Shown piece by piece: positions 14,974 to 22,328 of a stretch of DNA of 33,910 nucleotides (position 1 is its first letter; each line of letters starts with the position of its first letter). Source of the stretch: Nitrospira sp. UBA2082 (GTDB lineage: Bacteria > Nitrospirota > Nitrospiria > Nitrospirales > Nitrospiraceae); NCBI GenBank assembly GCA_002331335.1, contig DCZO01000004.1, positions 95,411-129,320 of the forward strand, in the 5' to 3' direction. The translations under genes were made by a program, and so were the position numbers. The notes beneath the pieces were generated by a model. It was given only the letters and a program-made list of their open reading frames with translations, made no database searches and was not told the origin of the DNA.

Positions 14974-16296
14974 GTGAAGGGCCAAGAAGGGAACAATCCT
15001 GAAGAGGCGAAAACCAGGACCATCGCCGTCGGCGCGATCGCGCGAGTCGAGGGCGAAGGCGCGCTCCGCGTCACGGTGAAAGACGGCGCTGTCCAGGATG
15101 TGGAGCTTCGGATCTTCGAGCCGCCCCGGTTCTTTGAAGCCTTCCTGCAGGGGCGGCATTACCACGAAGTGCCGGACATTGTCGCGCGGATCTGCGGGAT
15201 TTGCCCGGTCGCCTATCAGATGAGCGCCGTCCACGCGATCGAGCGGATTTTCGGCCTGCATGTCGAAGGGTCGCTACGAGAATTGCGTCGCCTCATCTAC
15301 TGCGGCGAGTGGATCGAGAGTCATGCGCTGCACGTCTATATGCTGCAGGCTCCGGACTTCCTCGGCTACGAGAGCGGCATCGCAATGGCTAAGGATCACG
15401 CCGGCGTGGTGACGCGGGGGCTGCGGATCAAGAAAGCCGGCAACGCGATCATGACATTGCTGGGGGGCCGCTCCGTCCACCCGGTGTCGGTCAAAGTGGG
15501 AGGGTTCTCGCGGGTGCCGAGGCGCCGGGAACTGGATAATCTCAAAGACGAACTCTTGTGGGCGCGTGATGCGGTAGTCGAGACGGTCCGTTGGGTGACG
15601 GCCTTCGACTATCCGGAATTTGCGCCGGACTATACATGTGTTGCGCTCCGCCATCCCGACGAGTATCCCTTCAACGAAGGCCGCATCGCGGCAGGGAATG
15701 GCCCGGACATTTCCGTAGACGCCTTCGAACAGCACTTCACCGAACATCAAGTGCCCTATTCCAACGCCCTGCAGTGTGCGTTGCAGGGAGCGCCGTATCT
15801 GGTGGGGCCTCTGGCCCGTATCAATCTGAACCATGATCGTCTGCCTCCGCCGGTCACGCAGGTGTTGGCAGACACAGGTGTGTCGCTGCCGCTGCGCAAT
15901 CCGTTTCATGGGATTGTCGCCCGCTCGATCGAGATGCTCTATGCACTGGAGGAATCGCTGCGGGTGATCGAACGGTACGAACCTCCGTCCGAGCCGTCAT
16001 TGCCGGTCACGGTCCGGGCGGGCACCGGCATGGCCTGCACGGAAGCGCCCCGAGGAATTCTCTACCATCGGTATCGGGTGGACGGCGACGGCATCATTCG
16101 TGAAGCCAAGATCGTGCCTCCCACCTCGCAGAACCAGGGCCGTATCGAAGAGGACCTGCGGCTGTTCCTGCCTCGCGTGTTGAATCGCTCGAACGAAGAG
16201 GCGTCGCTCGCCTGCGAGCGCGTCATCCGCTGCTACGATCCGTGTATTTCCTGCGCGACGCACTTTCTGAAGTTGGAGATCCAGCGTGACCAGTGA
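14974..16296 (+). CDS. hydA: Group 3b [NiFe] hydrogenase large (alpha) catalytic subunit
   Basis: A 440-residue catalytic subunit. The four NiFe ligands are present: Cys74 and Cys77 in RICGICPVAY, and Cys424 and Cys427 in DPCISCATH near the C-terminus. His430 is the expected maturation cleavage point, leaving a ten-residue tail (FLKLEIQRDQ) to be removed by the protease encoded next. The enzyme would interconvert H2 and protons using NAD(P)H through hydB/hydG and may also reduce sulfur. It probably starts at GTG 14974 with GAGGGG upstream, giving a normal-looking N-terminus (TIAVGAIARVEGEGALRV). It overlaps the protease gene by 11 bases. Confidence 0.95.
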   Translation: MKGQEGNNPEEAKTRTIAVGAIARVEGEGALRVTVKDGAVQDVELRIFEPPRFFEAFLQGRHYHEVPDIVARICGICPVAYQMSAVHAIERIFGLHVEGSLRELRRLIYCGEWIESHALHVYMLQAPDFLGYESGIAMAKDHAGVVTRGLRIKKAGNAIMTLLGGRSVHPVSVKVGGFSRVPRRRELDNLKDELLWARDAVVETVRWVTAFDYPEFAPDYTCVALRHPDEYPFNEGRIAAGNGPDISVDAFEQHFTEHQVPYSNALQCALQGAPYLVGPLARINLNHDRLPPPVTQVLADTGVSLPLRNPFHGIVARSIEMLYALEESLRVIERYEPPSEPSLPVTVRAGTGMACTEAPRGILYHRYRVDGDGIIREAKIVPPTSQNQGRIEEDLRLFLPRVLNRSNEEASLACERVIRCYDPCISCATHFLKLEIQRDQ

Positions 16297-16825
16297 CGGC
16301 ACAGCGGGCGAGACGGGCGTGAAATGCGCGAGTCGCGAGACGGCGTGCCTGTCGCACGTCCGCGTCATTGGAATTGGAAACGAGTGGAGAGGCGACGACG
16401 CAGTCGGCCTCCTCGCGGCCCGGCGGCTTCAAGGGGTACTCGGCGACCGCGCCGAGGTGGTCGAGGCAGGTGTGACGGGAGTGGAACTGCTGGAGTTGAT
16501 GAAAGGCGCGGGCACTGTCTTCCTCATCGATGCCGTTCGCAGCGGGCAGGCTCCGGGCACAATCCACCGGCTCGACGCCTCGGCCGGTCCGATTGCGCCG
16601 GCACTGTTCCCGCGATCCACCCATGCCGTCGGGGTGGCTGAGGTGCTGGAATTGGCTCGCACGTTGGGTGTCCTTCCGAAGCAGGTCGTTGTGTACGGGA
16701 TCGAAGCAGGCGACACAGAAGTGGGGCATTCCCTGTCGCCTCAAGTCAGTCACGCGCTGAATGAGGTTATCGAACTGGTCCGTCGGGAGACGGACGCGTC
16801 GCCATGCACGAATTCCATCTCATGA
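16286..16825 (+). CDS. Hydrogenase maturation endopeptidase (HyaD/HycI family)
   Basis: A 179-residue nickel-dependent protease that trims the C-terminal tail of the large subunit after nickel insertion. The three nickel-sensing ligands of the family are visible: Glu33 in GIGNEWRGDDAVG, Asp82 in VFLIDAVRSG and His113 in RSTHAVGVAE. The stretch VEAGVTGVELLELMKG and the late VYGIEAGDTEVG also match. GTG 16286 overlaps the end of hydA; the first 23 residues are poorly conserved in style, so a slightly later start is possible. Its 3' end overlaps hypA by 22 bases. Its position directly after hydA implies that hydA is its client. Confidence 0.92.
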   Translation: MTSDGTAGETGVKCASRETACLSHVRVIGIGNEWRGDDAVGLLAARRLQGVLGDRAEVVEAGVTGVELLELMKGAGTVFLIDAVRSGQAPGTIHRLDASAGPIAPALFPRSTHAVGVAEVLELARTLGVLPKQVVVYGIEAGDTEVGHSLSPQVSHALNEVIELVRRETDASPCTNSIS

Positions 16826-17157
16826 CGCAGGTTGTGAAGGCCGTGGAAACCGGGTTGCAAGGGGTCGCCCGGGCCAAATCCATCGTGGTGCGGGTGAAGA
16901 TCCGGGCGTCGTCTCATCTACTGACGCAGGATCTCTCTATACTGCACACCGCCTTTGCTCTGGCGGCTCAGGGCACGAAGGCTGACGGTGCGACGCTGGA
17001 GGTCATTCCCCTGTCCGGCGACGCCTGGTGCCCGCGCTGCAAGACGGATCTTGCGGTGACAGGAGCGGATGGTGTCTGTCCAGCCTGCGGAGGGTCGATC
17101 CTTTCGGGACCGGACGCCCCGGAAATGGTGGTGCACGAATTGGTGCTGGAGGAATGA
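16804..17157 (+). CDS. hypA: Hydrogenase nickel-insertion accessory protein HypA
   Basis: A 117-residue zinc/nickel metallochaperone that delivers Ni to the large subunit. The N-terminus keeps the nickel-binding His2-Glu3 (MHEFHLM). The zinc ribbon is Cys76/Cys79 (CPRC) and Cys92/Cys95 (CPACGG). The start ATG 16804 lies inside the end of the protease gene. Its normal GTPase partner HypB is not encoded next to it or elsewhere in the window. It ends at 17155-17157, overlapping the hypF start by four bases. Confidence 0.93.
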   Translation: MHEFHLMTQVVKAVETGLQGVARAKSIVVRVKIRASSHLLTQDLSILHTAFALAAQGTKADGATLEVIPLSGDAWCPRCKTDLAVTGADGVCPACGGSILSGPDAPEMVVHELVLEE

Positions 17158-19517
17158 AGCAGGCATCAGCCCAACGGGTCCAGATTGATGTCGACGGAAC
17201 GGTGCAGGGCGTGGGGTTCCGCCCGTTCGTCTATCGGCTCGCGCGTGAATTGGAATTGTCCGGTTGGGTCCGCAATACCGTGAATGGCGTGTCGATCGAG
17301 GTGGAAGGAGGCTCGCAGGCCATTGAATCATTTCTCCAACGGTTGCGGATTGAAGCGCCGGCATCAGCCTGCGTCGAATCGATCCGACGGCATGCGGTCC
17401 CGGTACTGGATGACAACGGCTTTGCGATCTATAGAAGCACGGAGCCGGGCCGCCGCGCACTCGTGATCCCTCCCGATTTGGCCACCTGTACGGAGTGTCT
17501 GCGGGAAATGGCCGATCCGTATAACCGCCGGTTTCGCTATCCGTTTCTCACCTGCACCCAATGCGGCCCACGGTTCAGTCTGCTCACGGCGATGCCGTAC
17601 GAGCGGCCCAATACGACCATGGGTGTATTCTCGCTCTGTCCCAATTGCCAGGCTGAGTATGAGACTGAATCCGATCGCCGTTTTCACGCGGAACCGATTG
17701 CCTGCCCCGTCTGCGGACCAAGGGTAGAATTATGGGATGACCAGGGCCGTGCAACAGAACGTGGTGAAGAGGCCTTGCAACAAGCCGAGGCACTGCTCCG
17801 CGCGGGGCGTATCGTCGCAGTGAAGGGGTTAGGCGGCTTTCAACTCTGGGTGGATGCCGGATCGGAAGACGCGGTCAGGCGTCTCCGCGTGAGGAAACAG
17901 AGGCCCGACAAACCCTTTGCTGTGTTGTTCCCTTCACTCGAGGCGGTTCGGGTCGACTGTTTCTTGTCCCCGGAAGAGGAAGCCATTCTGTATTCGCCGC
18001 GAGCGCCGATCGTGCTGGTGCATAAGCGACCGGATAACCGGCTGGCTGAGGCCGTGGCCCCGGGCAATCCGTATCTCGGCGCCATGTTGCCGGCGGCGCC
18101 GTTGCAACACCTTCTGATGCAGGATCTCCAGCGGCCGATGGTGGCGACGAGCGGGAATCGGTCCGAAGAGCCGATCGTGATCGACGAGCGGGAGGCACTG
18201 GATCGACTGAGGGGAATCACAGATGCGTTCCTCGTGCATGACCGGCCGATCGCGAGGCCGGTCGATGATTCGGTCGTGCGGGTGATGGTGAACGGATTTG
18301 ATGCGAAAGGCGCCGACTCGGAAAGCAAGCCGAAGGCGAGCGTGACTATTCTCAGACGCGCGCGAGGCTACGCGCCTCAGGCGATCCGTTTAAGAGACGG
18401 TCTCGCCCAGGGAAATGGGCAGGGTCCGGTGCTGGCCGTGGGAGGACACCTTAAGAATACGGTCGCATTGCTTCGGGAAGATCGCGTCTGGCTGAGCCAG
18501 CATCTGGGCGATCTCTCCACTCTGGAATCAGACGAGGCCTTTCGGCAGGCGGTCGGTGATCTGCAACGATTGCTCCAAGCCGACCCGCGGCGCATCGCCT
18601 GCGATCTCCATCCCGATTACCGTTCGTCGGGGTTCGCGCGTGAATTGGCGTCGTCCCTGTCCGTGCCGCTGGTTCCCGTGCAGCACCACCATGCCCATGT
18701 CGTGTCCTGCATGGCGGAGCACGGATTGAACGGCGGAGTGCTGGGGATCTCCTGGGATGGAGCCGGATATGGGCCGGACGGCCAGGTATGGGGCGGGGAA
18801 TTTCTGATTGCGAGTTACAGACAGTTCAGCCGGTTCGCGCATCTTCGGCCCTTTCGGCTGCTCGGGGGAGAAGCGGCTATGCGGGAGCCGAGACGATCTG
18901 CAGCTGCTGTCTTATGGGAGATCGTGGGAGAGCAGTTGCCGGCGTATCGGCTGCCATCGTGGGAAGCGGCAAGCGAGCAGCGCGAGCGTTTTGCGGCTTT
19001 GCTCAGATCCGGCGCGGCATCGCCCTGGACGACGAGCATGGGACGGCTCTTCGATGCCGTGGCGTCACTCACAGGCCTGTGTCATCAGCCCTCCTTTGAA
19101 GGCCAGGCGGCGATGGCGGTCGAGTTTGCGGCGGAGAGGGGGCAAGCGGATGAACGGGACTTGACGGCGGGATATCCCCTGGACCTGGCGGAATCAGATG
19201 CTCCTGGGGCCAGTCGGGTTGTCGATTGGCGTCCGATGATGCGCGCCATGCTGGATGATCTCCGCCGGGGTTGCAGTCCTGAGCAGATTGCGGCTCGGTT
19301 TCATGCGGGGCTGGCCGATGGGGTTGTACGTGTCGCCCGGGCGGCCGGACTGCCGCGCGTCGTCTTGACCGGTGGCTGTTTTCAGAACGGGTTGCTCTTG
19401 TCGCTGGCTCGGCGACGCTTGGAAGAGGCCGGGTTCGCGGTCTATAGTCACAACCTGGTTCCGCCCAACGACGGCGGATTGGCGTTAGGGCAGGCTGTGA
19501 TCGCGGTGCACCAGTAA
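17154..19517 (+). CDS. hypF: Carbamoyltransferase HypF (hydrogenase CN ligand synthesis)
   Basis: A 787-residue protein that makes the thiocarboxamide on HypE from carbamoyl phosphate, the source of the cyanide ligands of the NiFe site. Domains in order: acylphosphatase (residues 8-95; GTVQGVGFRPFVYRLA with Arg23, and Asn41); two zinc fingers with Cys112/115/134/137 and Cys162/165/184/187; YrdC-like (about 205-390; VKGLGGFQLWVDA); and a Kae1-like carbamoyltransferase domain (about 470-787) with the metal-binding HHHAHVVS, SWDGAGYG and TGGCFQNGLLL. All parts look intact. ATG 17154 overlaps the hypA stop (ATGA); a longer upstream frame lies inside hypA and is rejected. Confidence 0.95.
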   Translation: MKQASAQRVQIDVDGTVQGVGFRPFVYRLARELELSGWVRNTVNGVSIEVEGGSQAIESFLQRLRIEAPASACVESIRRHAVPVLDDNGFAIYRSTEPGRRALVIPPDLATCTECLREMADPYNRRFRYPFLTCTQCGPRFSLLTAMPYERPNTTMGVFSLCPNCQAEYETESDRRFHAEPIACPVCGPRVELWDDQGRATERGEEALQQAEALLRAGRIVAVKGLGGFQLWVDAGSEDAVRRLRVRKQRPDKPFAVLFPSLEAVRVDCFLSPEEEAILYSPRAPIVLVHKRPDNRLAEAVAPGNPYLGAMLPAAPLQHLLMQDLQRPMVATSGNRSEEPIVIDEREALDRLRGITDAFLVHDRPIARPVDDSVVRVMVNGFDAKGADSESKPKASVTILRRARGYAPQAIRLRDGLAQGNGQGPVLAVGGHLKNTVALLREDRVWLSQHLGDLSTLESDEAFRQAVGDLQRLLQADPRRIACDLHPDYRSSGFARELASSLSVPLVPVQHHHAHVVSCMAEHGLNGGVLGISWDGAGYGPDGQVWGGEFLIASYRQFSRFAHLRPFRLLGGEAAMREPRRSAAAVLWEIVGEQLPAYRLPSWEAASEQRERFAALLRSGAASPWTTSMGRLFDAVASLTGLCHQPSFEGQAAMAVEFAAERGQADERDLTAGYPLDLAESDAPGASRVVDWRPMMRAMLDDLRRGCSPEQIAARFHAGLADGVVRVARAAGLPRVVLTGGCFQNGLLLSLARRRLEEAGFAVYSHNLVPPNDGGLALGQAVIAVHQ

Positions 19518-19539
19518 CGTTCAGCAAGAAAGGTAGAAG

Positions 19540-19791
19540 ATGTGTCTCGCGGTTCCCGGACAAGTCGTACATGTGGACGATGATCCGCTCCGCACCGCGA
19601 CGGTGTCGTTCGGCGGCGTGACGAAATCCGTCTCGTTGGCGCTCGTGCCGGACGCCGGAGTCGGTGACTACGTCATCGTGCATGTCGGCTTTGCCATCAG
19701 CAAACTGGATGAGGACGCCGCGTGCCGTTCTCTCGAATTGTTGGCACAACTAAACGGACCAGGAGAACCCGGCAAGGAGTCAGCAACGTGA
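19540..19791 (+). CDS. hypC: Hydrogenase assembly chaperone HypC
   Basis: An 83-residue HypC/HupF chaperone that carries the Fe(CN)2CO unit with HypD and docks on the large-subunit precursor. The essential Cys2 is in MCLAVPGQV, and the core GGVTKSVSLALVPDAGVGDYVIVHVGFAI is canonical. It starts 22 bp after hypF with AAAGGTAG upstream. It ends in a GTGA overlap with the next gene, a lipoprotein that is not a hydrogenase gene; the partner hypD is 3.6 kb further on. Confidence 0.95.
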   Translation: MCLAVPGQVVHVDDDPLRTATVSFGGVTKSVSLALVPDAGVGDYVIVHVGFAISKLDEDAACRSLELLAQLNGPGEPGKESAT

Positions 19792-20177
19792 AGGCGTTTC
19801 TCAGAGGTCTCCCCGCCCTGCTTCTGCTCCTCACGCTGGGGTGCGTCACACCCGTGACGCCCGAACAAATTGCGAGTGCCGACTATGGGACAGTTCCGGA
19901 CCCGCCAACCTATCAGAAGGCCATTAAGCAGCTGATACAACCGATGCTGTTTGATCCGTTCACGGCCCGCTTTCGATTCATAGGAGAGCCCCAGAAGGGC
20001 TATGCGTATCTCTCAGGCAGCAGGCAACCTCCCGTGTTTGGCTACCTCGTGCAGGTGGGGATCAATTCCAAGAACATGATGGGCAACTATGTGGGCGAGG
20101 AGCCGCTTCGATTCTTCATCAAGAACGACACTCTGTATCTCCTGAACAAGTCCGACAAGGCTGAAGTGGTGCCGTAG
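19788..20177 (+). CDS. Putative lipoprotein, conserved family of unknown function
   Basis: A 129-residue protein with a lipoprotein signal: a short basic start, a hydrophobic run (LPALLLLLTL) and the lipobox LTLGC with Cys19. The mature part (ADYGTVPDPPTYQKAIK, then LFDPFTARFRF and VQVGINSKNMMGNYVGEEPLRF) matches in style a widespread lipoprotein family, with the same ADYG-x-x-P-x-x-Y, D-P-x-x-A-x-x and N-x-K-N-x-x-G-x-Y-x-G landmarks, but without known function. GTG 19788 overlaps the hypC stop and has AAGGAG upstream. Despite the coupling to hypC, nothing in it suggests a hydrogenase role; it is the first gene of the accessory stretch separating hypC from hypD. Confidence 0.75.
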   Translation: MKAFLRGLPALLLLLTLGCVTPVTPEQIASADYGTVPDPPTYQKAIKQLIQPMLFDPFTARFRFIGEPQKGYAYLSGSRQPPVFGYLVQVGINSKNMMGNYVGEEPLRFFIKNDTLYLLNKSDKAEVVP

Positions 20178-20258
20178 GTATGGCCGGGTAGAACCCCATT
20201 GGATGTATCGGATGGCCGAGCGAGGACATTCGCACACACCAAAGGACCGCGAAACGCT

Positions 20259-20675
20259 ATGGAATACAGACTGGAGAGCGGTGACACAAGCCTCGCGGCA
20301 TCACGCCGGGGGTTTCTGGTTGGAACCATTCTGGTGTTCGTGGCGACCTTCGCGTGGATCGTGCTGGCAGGAGCCCGTGGGATTCCTGAGTGGACCGAGT
20401 ACCTCGCCCTTGCCGGAATCCTGGCTCAAGTCTTTCTGATTCACCGGCGTGAGCAGGCCCTGTACACATCACGGCGGTGGCGATTCTGGTATGCGTTAGT
20501 CATTGCGGGTTTCGCCTGCGACCTCATGACCAGACATCTCTGGATGCCGGGGCATGACACCGTCACCGATCCTGTCCAGGTTCGCGGGCGGCTCTTGGTA
20601 GGTGGGGTCCTCTTGTTTTATGTCATGGTCCTTCCAGTCATGCTCCGGCTGATCATTCGAAACCAGAAATCATGA
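20259..20675 (+). CDS. Small multi-pass membrane protein, function unknown
   Basis: A 138-residue protein with four predicted membrane helices: FLVGTILVFVATFAWIVLAG, TEYLALAGILAQVFLI, FWYALVIAGFACDLMT and LLVGGVLLFYVMVLPVMLRL. The N-terminal about 17 residues are polar. ATG 20259 has AAAGGA about a dozen bases upstream, a little far; a TTG at 20199 is a weaker choice. No family recognised. It follows the lipoprotein by 81 bp in the same direction. Confidence 0.6.
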   Translation: MEYRLESGDTSLAASRRGFLVGTILVFVATFAWIVLAGARGIPEWTEYLALAGILAQVFLIHRREQALYTSRRWRFWYALVIAGFACDLMTRHLWMPGHDTVTDPVQVRGRLLVGGVLLFYVMVLPVMLRLIIRNQKS

Positions 20676-20808
20676 GCGCGCGATCAAAGGCGGATCAGAA
20701 AGGTGTTGTGTTCAGAGTCAAACTGTCAGCCGAGTAGCAGATGGCTGAAAGGGGAAACGCGTTGACGTTCAAACGGGCTGATTGTCCCGCTGAAATTGTT
20801 CTCTGACC

Positions 20809-20834
20809 CCTATTGGACATACCTATTGGGCATA
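20809..20834. repeat. Tandem 13-bp direct repeat upstream of the 20851 gene
   Basis: CCTATTGGACATA (20809-20821) is followed immediately by CCTATTGGGCATA (20822-20834), 12 of 13 identical. It ends 16 bases before ATG 20851, where a tandem binding site could act. The bases just before it (AAATTGTTCTCTGACCCC) resemble flanks of REP-associated Y1 transposase loci; that link is a recollection, not a test. Confidence 0.45.
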
Positions 20835-20850
20835 AACGAGGAGGAAAGTT

Positions 20851-21168
20851 ATGGATGATAGCGACGGGATGTTGTTTGTGGCTCATTGGACGCACACGCC
20901 TGAGAATTGCCCGGGAAGAAGTAAAGAGGGAGCCACGATGCTCAATGAGTTCTGGGCCAAGCGGGACCTCGCCGCCAAGAAAGGGGTGAAGATCCTGAGT
21001 GCCTATGTGGCGGTGACGGAACATATGTACTACATCACCGTTCAGGCCAAGAATTATCAGTCTCTCTTGGAATTTTTCGAACCGTTGGCGCCGACCCAAA
21101 CCGGCGCAATTCATCCGGTTACGACGATGGATGAATGGACGAAGCACATTGATCCGAAGAGAACGTGA
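20851..21168 (+). CDS. Small soluble protein, possible dimeric alpha/beta-barrel fold, function unknown
   Basis: A 105-residue protein without signal peptide or membrane helix. Start ATG 20851 has a strong GAGGAGG site eight bases upstream. The pattern LFVAHWTHTPENCPGR, an Ala/Lys-rich helix, VKILSAYVAVTEHMYYITVQA, LLEFFEPLAPTQTG and a closing TTMDEWTKHI suggests a ferredoxin-like alpha+beta fold of the kind seen in small monooxygenase-like or DUF proteins. No catalytic residue can be named. It lies just before the broken XRE gene, in the accessory block between hypC and hypD. Confidence 0.65.
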   Translation: MDDSDGMLFVAHWTHTPENCPGRSKEGATMLNEFWAKRDLAAKKGVKILSAYVAVTEHMYYITVQAKNYQSLLEFFEPLAPTQTGAIHPVTTMDEWTKHIDPKRT

Positions 21169-21169
21169 A

Positions 21170-21493
21170 GAGCGGCTCTTCAAGACGGACATAAACCTGG
21201 CAGCGCGGCGCGACAAGCTCACACACGAGGCAGCCGTTACGTTGTTGCGCTGCGAGCGTGCGGAAGCACTGCGCAAGTGGATGACTCGCGAAAGATTGAC
21301 GCAGGCACAGGCGGCCAAACGGCTTGGCGTGGTTTAACCGTATGTCTCCGAGATCACGTGCAACAAGATTGACAAGCTGTCTCTCGACTGCCTGGTGGGT
21401 CTCTGTGCCAAGGCAGGCCTGACCGTAGCTGTCATGAAGTGCGTGGATGAGTTTCGCAATCGCGCAGCGGCGGCGGCCGAAGCGGCATGTTAG
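21170..21493 (+). pseudogene. XRE-type (HigA-like) antitoxin gene broken by an in-frame stop and fused to a hypD 5' remnant
   Basis: The frame encodes DKLTHEAAVTLLRCERAEAL, then RKWMTRERLTQAQAAKRLGVV, hits TAA at 21335-21337, and continues in the same frame as PYVSEITCNKIDKLSLDCLV and GLCAKAGLTVAV. Together these make the helix-turn-helix of HigA-like antitoxins, in which the second helix normally reads GV-x-Q-P-x-V-S: the TAA stands exactly where Gln (CAA) is expected, so one C-to-T change would explain it. The tail after TVAV reads MKCVDEFRNRAAAAAE, which is a copy of the HypD start, and ends at TAG 21491-21493. No HigB/RelE-like toxin is beside it. The 5' boundary is uncertain; a GTG at 21165 is in another frame. 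Confidence 0.7.
21431..21477 (+). repeat. Diverged copy of the hypD translation start (left copy)
   Basis: Bases 21431-21477 match 23367-23413, which begins three bases before the hypD ATG, at 41 of 47 positions without gaps (offset 1936). The encoded protein is MKCVDEFRNRAAAAA against MKYVDEFRDRAVAAA of real HypD. The copy sits in frame at the 3' end of the broken antitoxin gene. Confidence 0.85.
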
Positions 21494-21512
21494 AGAGTGC
21501 GGAACGGTTGCC

Positions 21513-21533
21513 GTATGCCCATACAAACGTATG
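21513..21533. promoter_or_regulatory. Overlapping palindromes upstream of brnT, candidate autoregulatory operator
   Basis: GTATG-CC-CATAC (21513-21524) overlaps CATAC-AAAC-GTATG (21520-21533), giving three alternating half-sites about 35 bp before the toxin start. BrnT/BrnA-type operons are known to be repressed by their antitoxin, so this is the natural operator candidate. Confidence 0.45.
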
Positions 21534-21566
21534 GCTATCCAGATTTCTTCGTGTTAATCTTCCCTC

Positions 21567-21875
21567 ATGGCGAAGGCCCGATTCGAGTGGGACCCCAAGA
21601 AGGATGAAGACAACCAGGACAAACATGGAATCTCCTTCGCAAGAGCCCAGTTCGCCTTTGCCGACCCGCGCCGCGTGATCGCGGAAGATCTGTCTCATAG
21701 CTCGAGCGAGCAGCGGCATTACTGCTTCGGCTGGGTCGAGGGGGGAGTCCTGACCGTTCGATTTACGTTTCGTCATGATGTCATTCGGATTTTTGGAGCC
21801 GGCTACTGGCGGAAAGGCAGGCGCATCTATGAGCGAGAGAATCAAATACACCGACGAACCACTCGGAGATCTTAG
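21567..21875 (+). CDS. brnT: BrnT-family ribonuclease toxin
   Basis: A 102-residue RelE-fold toxin of a type II toxin-antitoxin pair. The BrnT signature is plain: FEWDPKKDEDNQDKHGISF at residues 6-24, then FADPRRVIAEDLSHSSSEQR, a VLTVRFTFRHDVIRIFGAGY strand pair and the final RRIYERE. The usual R-x-x-x-x-E-R-x-x-Y-E ending is kept as WRKGRRIYERE. BrnT cuts RNA and halts translation. No ribosome-binding site is visible before ATG 21567. The last 47 bases overlap the antitoxin gene, and the Arg-rich tail past the YERE motif is probably a by-product of that overlap. Confidence 0.85.
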   Translation: MAKARFEWDPKKDEDNQDKHGISFARAQFAFADPRRVIAEDLSHSSSEQRHYCFGWVEGGVLTVRFTFRHDVIRIFGAGYWRKGRRIYERENQIHRRTTRRS

Positions 21876-22113
21876 AGTCGTTCCTGACTTCCTTCCCCGG
21901 CCTGAAGAATTGGTCTTTCGGGACGAAGGCGTCAAAGTCACCATTGCGTTGAGCAAGAGAAGCGTCGAGTTCTTCAAGGGTGAGGCCCAGAAACATCATA
22001 CGCAATACCAGCGCATGATTCGCCGGCTGCTCGATGCCTATGCAGAGCACCATTCGCGATCGCGAACCTCACGCTCGCCCCGGACGCGCTCAAAACTTGC
22101 GCGCGCCAGTTAG
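21829..22113 (+). CDS. CopG/BrnA-type antitoxin partner of BrnT
   Basis: A 94-residue antitoxin. The C-terminal half (VKVTIALSKRSVEFFKGEAQ, then KHHTQYQRMIRRLLDAYAEH) is a ribbon-helix-helix domain of the CopG family, and the N-terminal part (ERIKYTDEPLGDLRVVPDFLPRP) is the toxin-binding arm. ATG 21829 is chosen: GGAAAGG lies about 11 bases upstream, and the longer upstream frame lies wholly within brnT. The order toxin-then-antitoxin is the usual one for BrnTA. A UUCG-loop hairpin follows its stop directly. Confidence 0.8.
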   Translation: MSERIKYTDEPLGDLRVVPDFLPRPEELVFRDEGVKVTIALSKRSVEFFKGEAQKHHTQYQRMIRRLLDAYAEHHSRSRTSRSPRTRSKLARAS

Positions 22114-22131
22114 CTCCACCTTCGGGGGAGC
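22113..22131 (+). terminator. UUCG-loop hairpin after the antitoxin gene
   Basis: GCTCCACC-TTCG-GGGGAGC forms a seven-pair stem with one bulged A and a stable TTCG tetraloop, beginning on the last base of the antitoxin stop codon. There is no T-run, so it may be a terminator or an mRNA 3' stabiliser. Confidence 0.4.
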
Positions 22132-22328
22132 AGGCCAGGGATCGTTAAATCGTTCGACTCACGAAGACAGACTGGATGGGATGTGATCTCATTGAACCGC
22201 CAACGATTATGGCGTTATGCTCGGAGCGTTCGATGACGGGTTAGACGGACAGCGATTGGCAAATTTGGCTCTTCTGCGAATCAGTCTAAACATTGCTATG
22301 CGTCGTGAAGACTGTCACGGATGGCATC

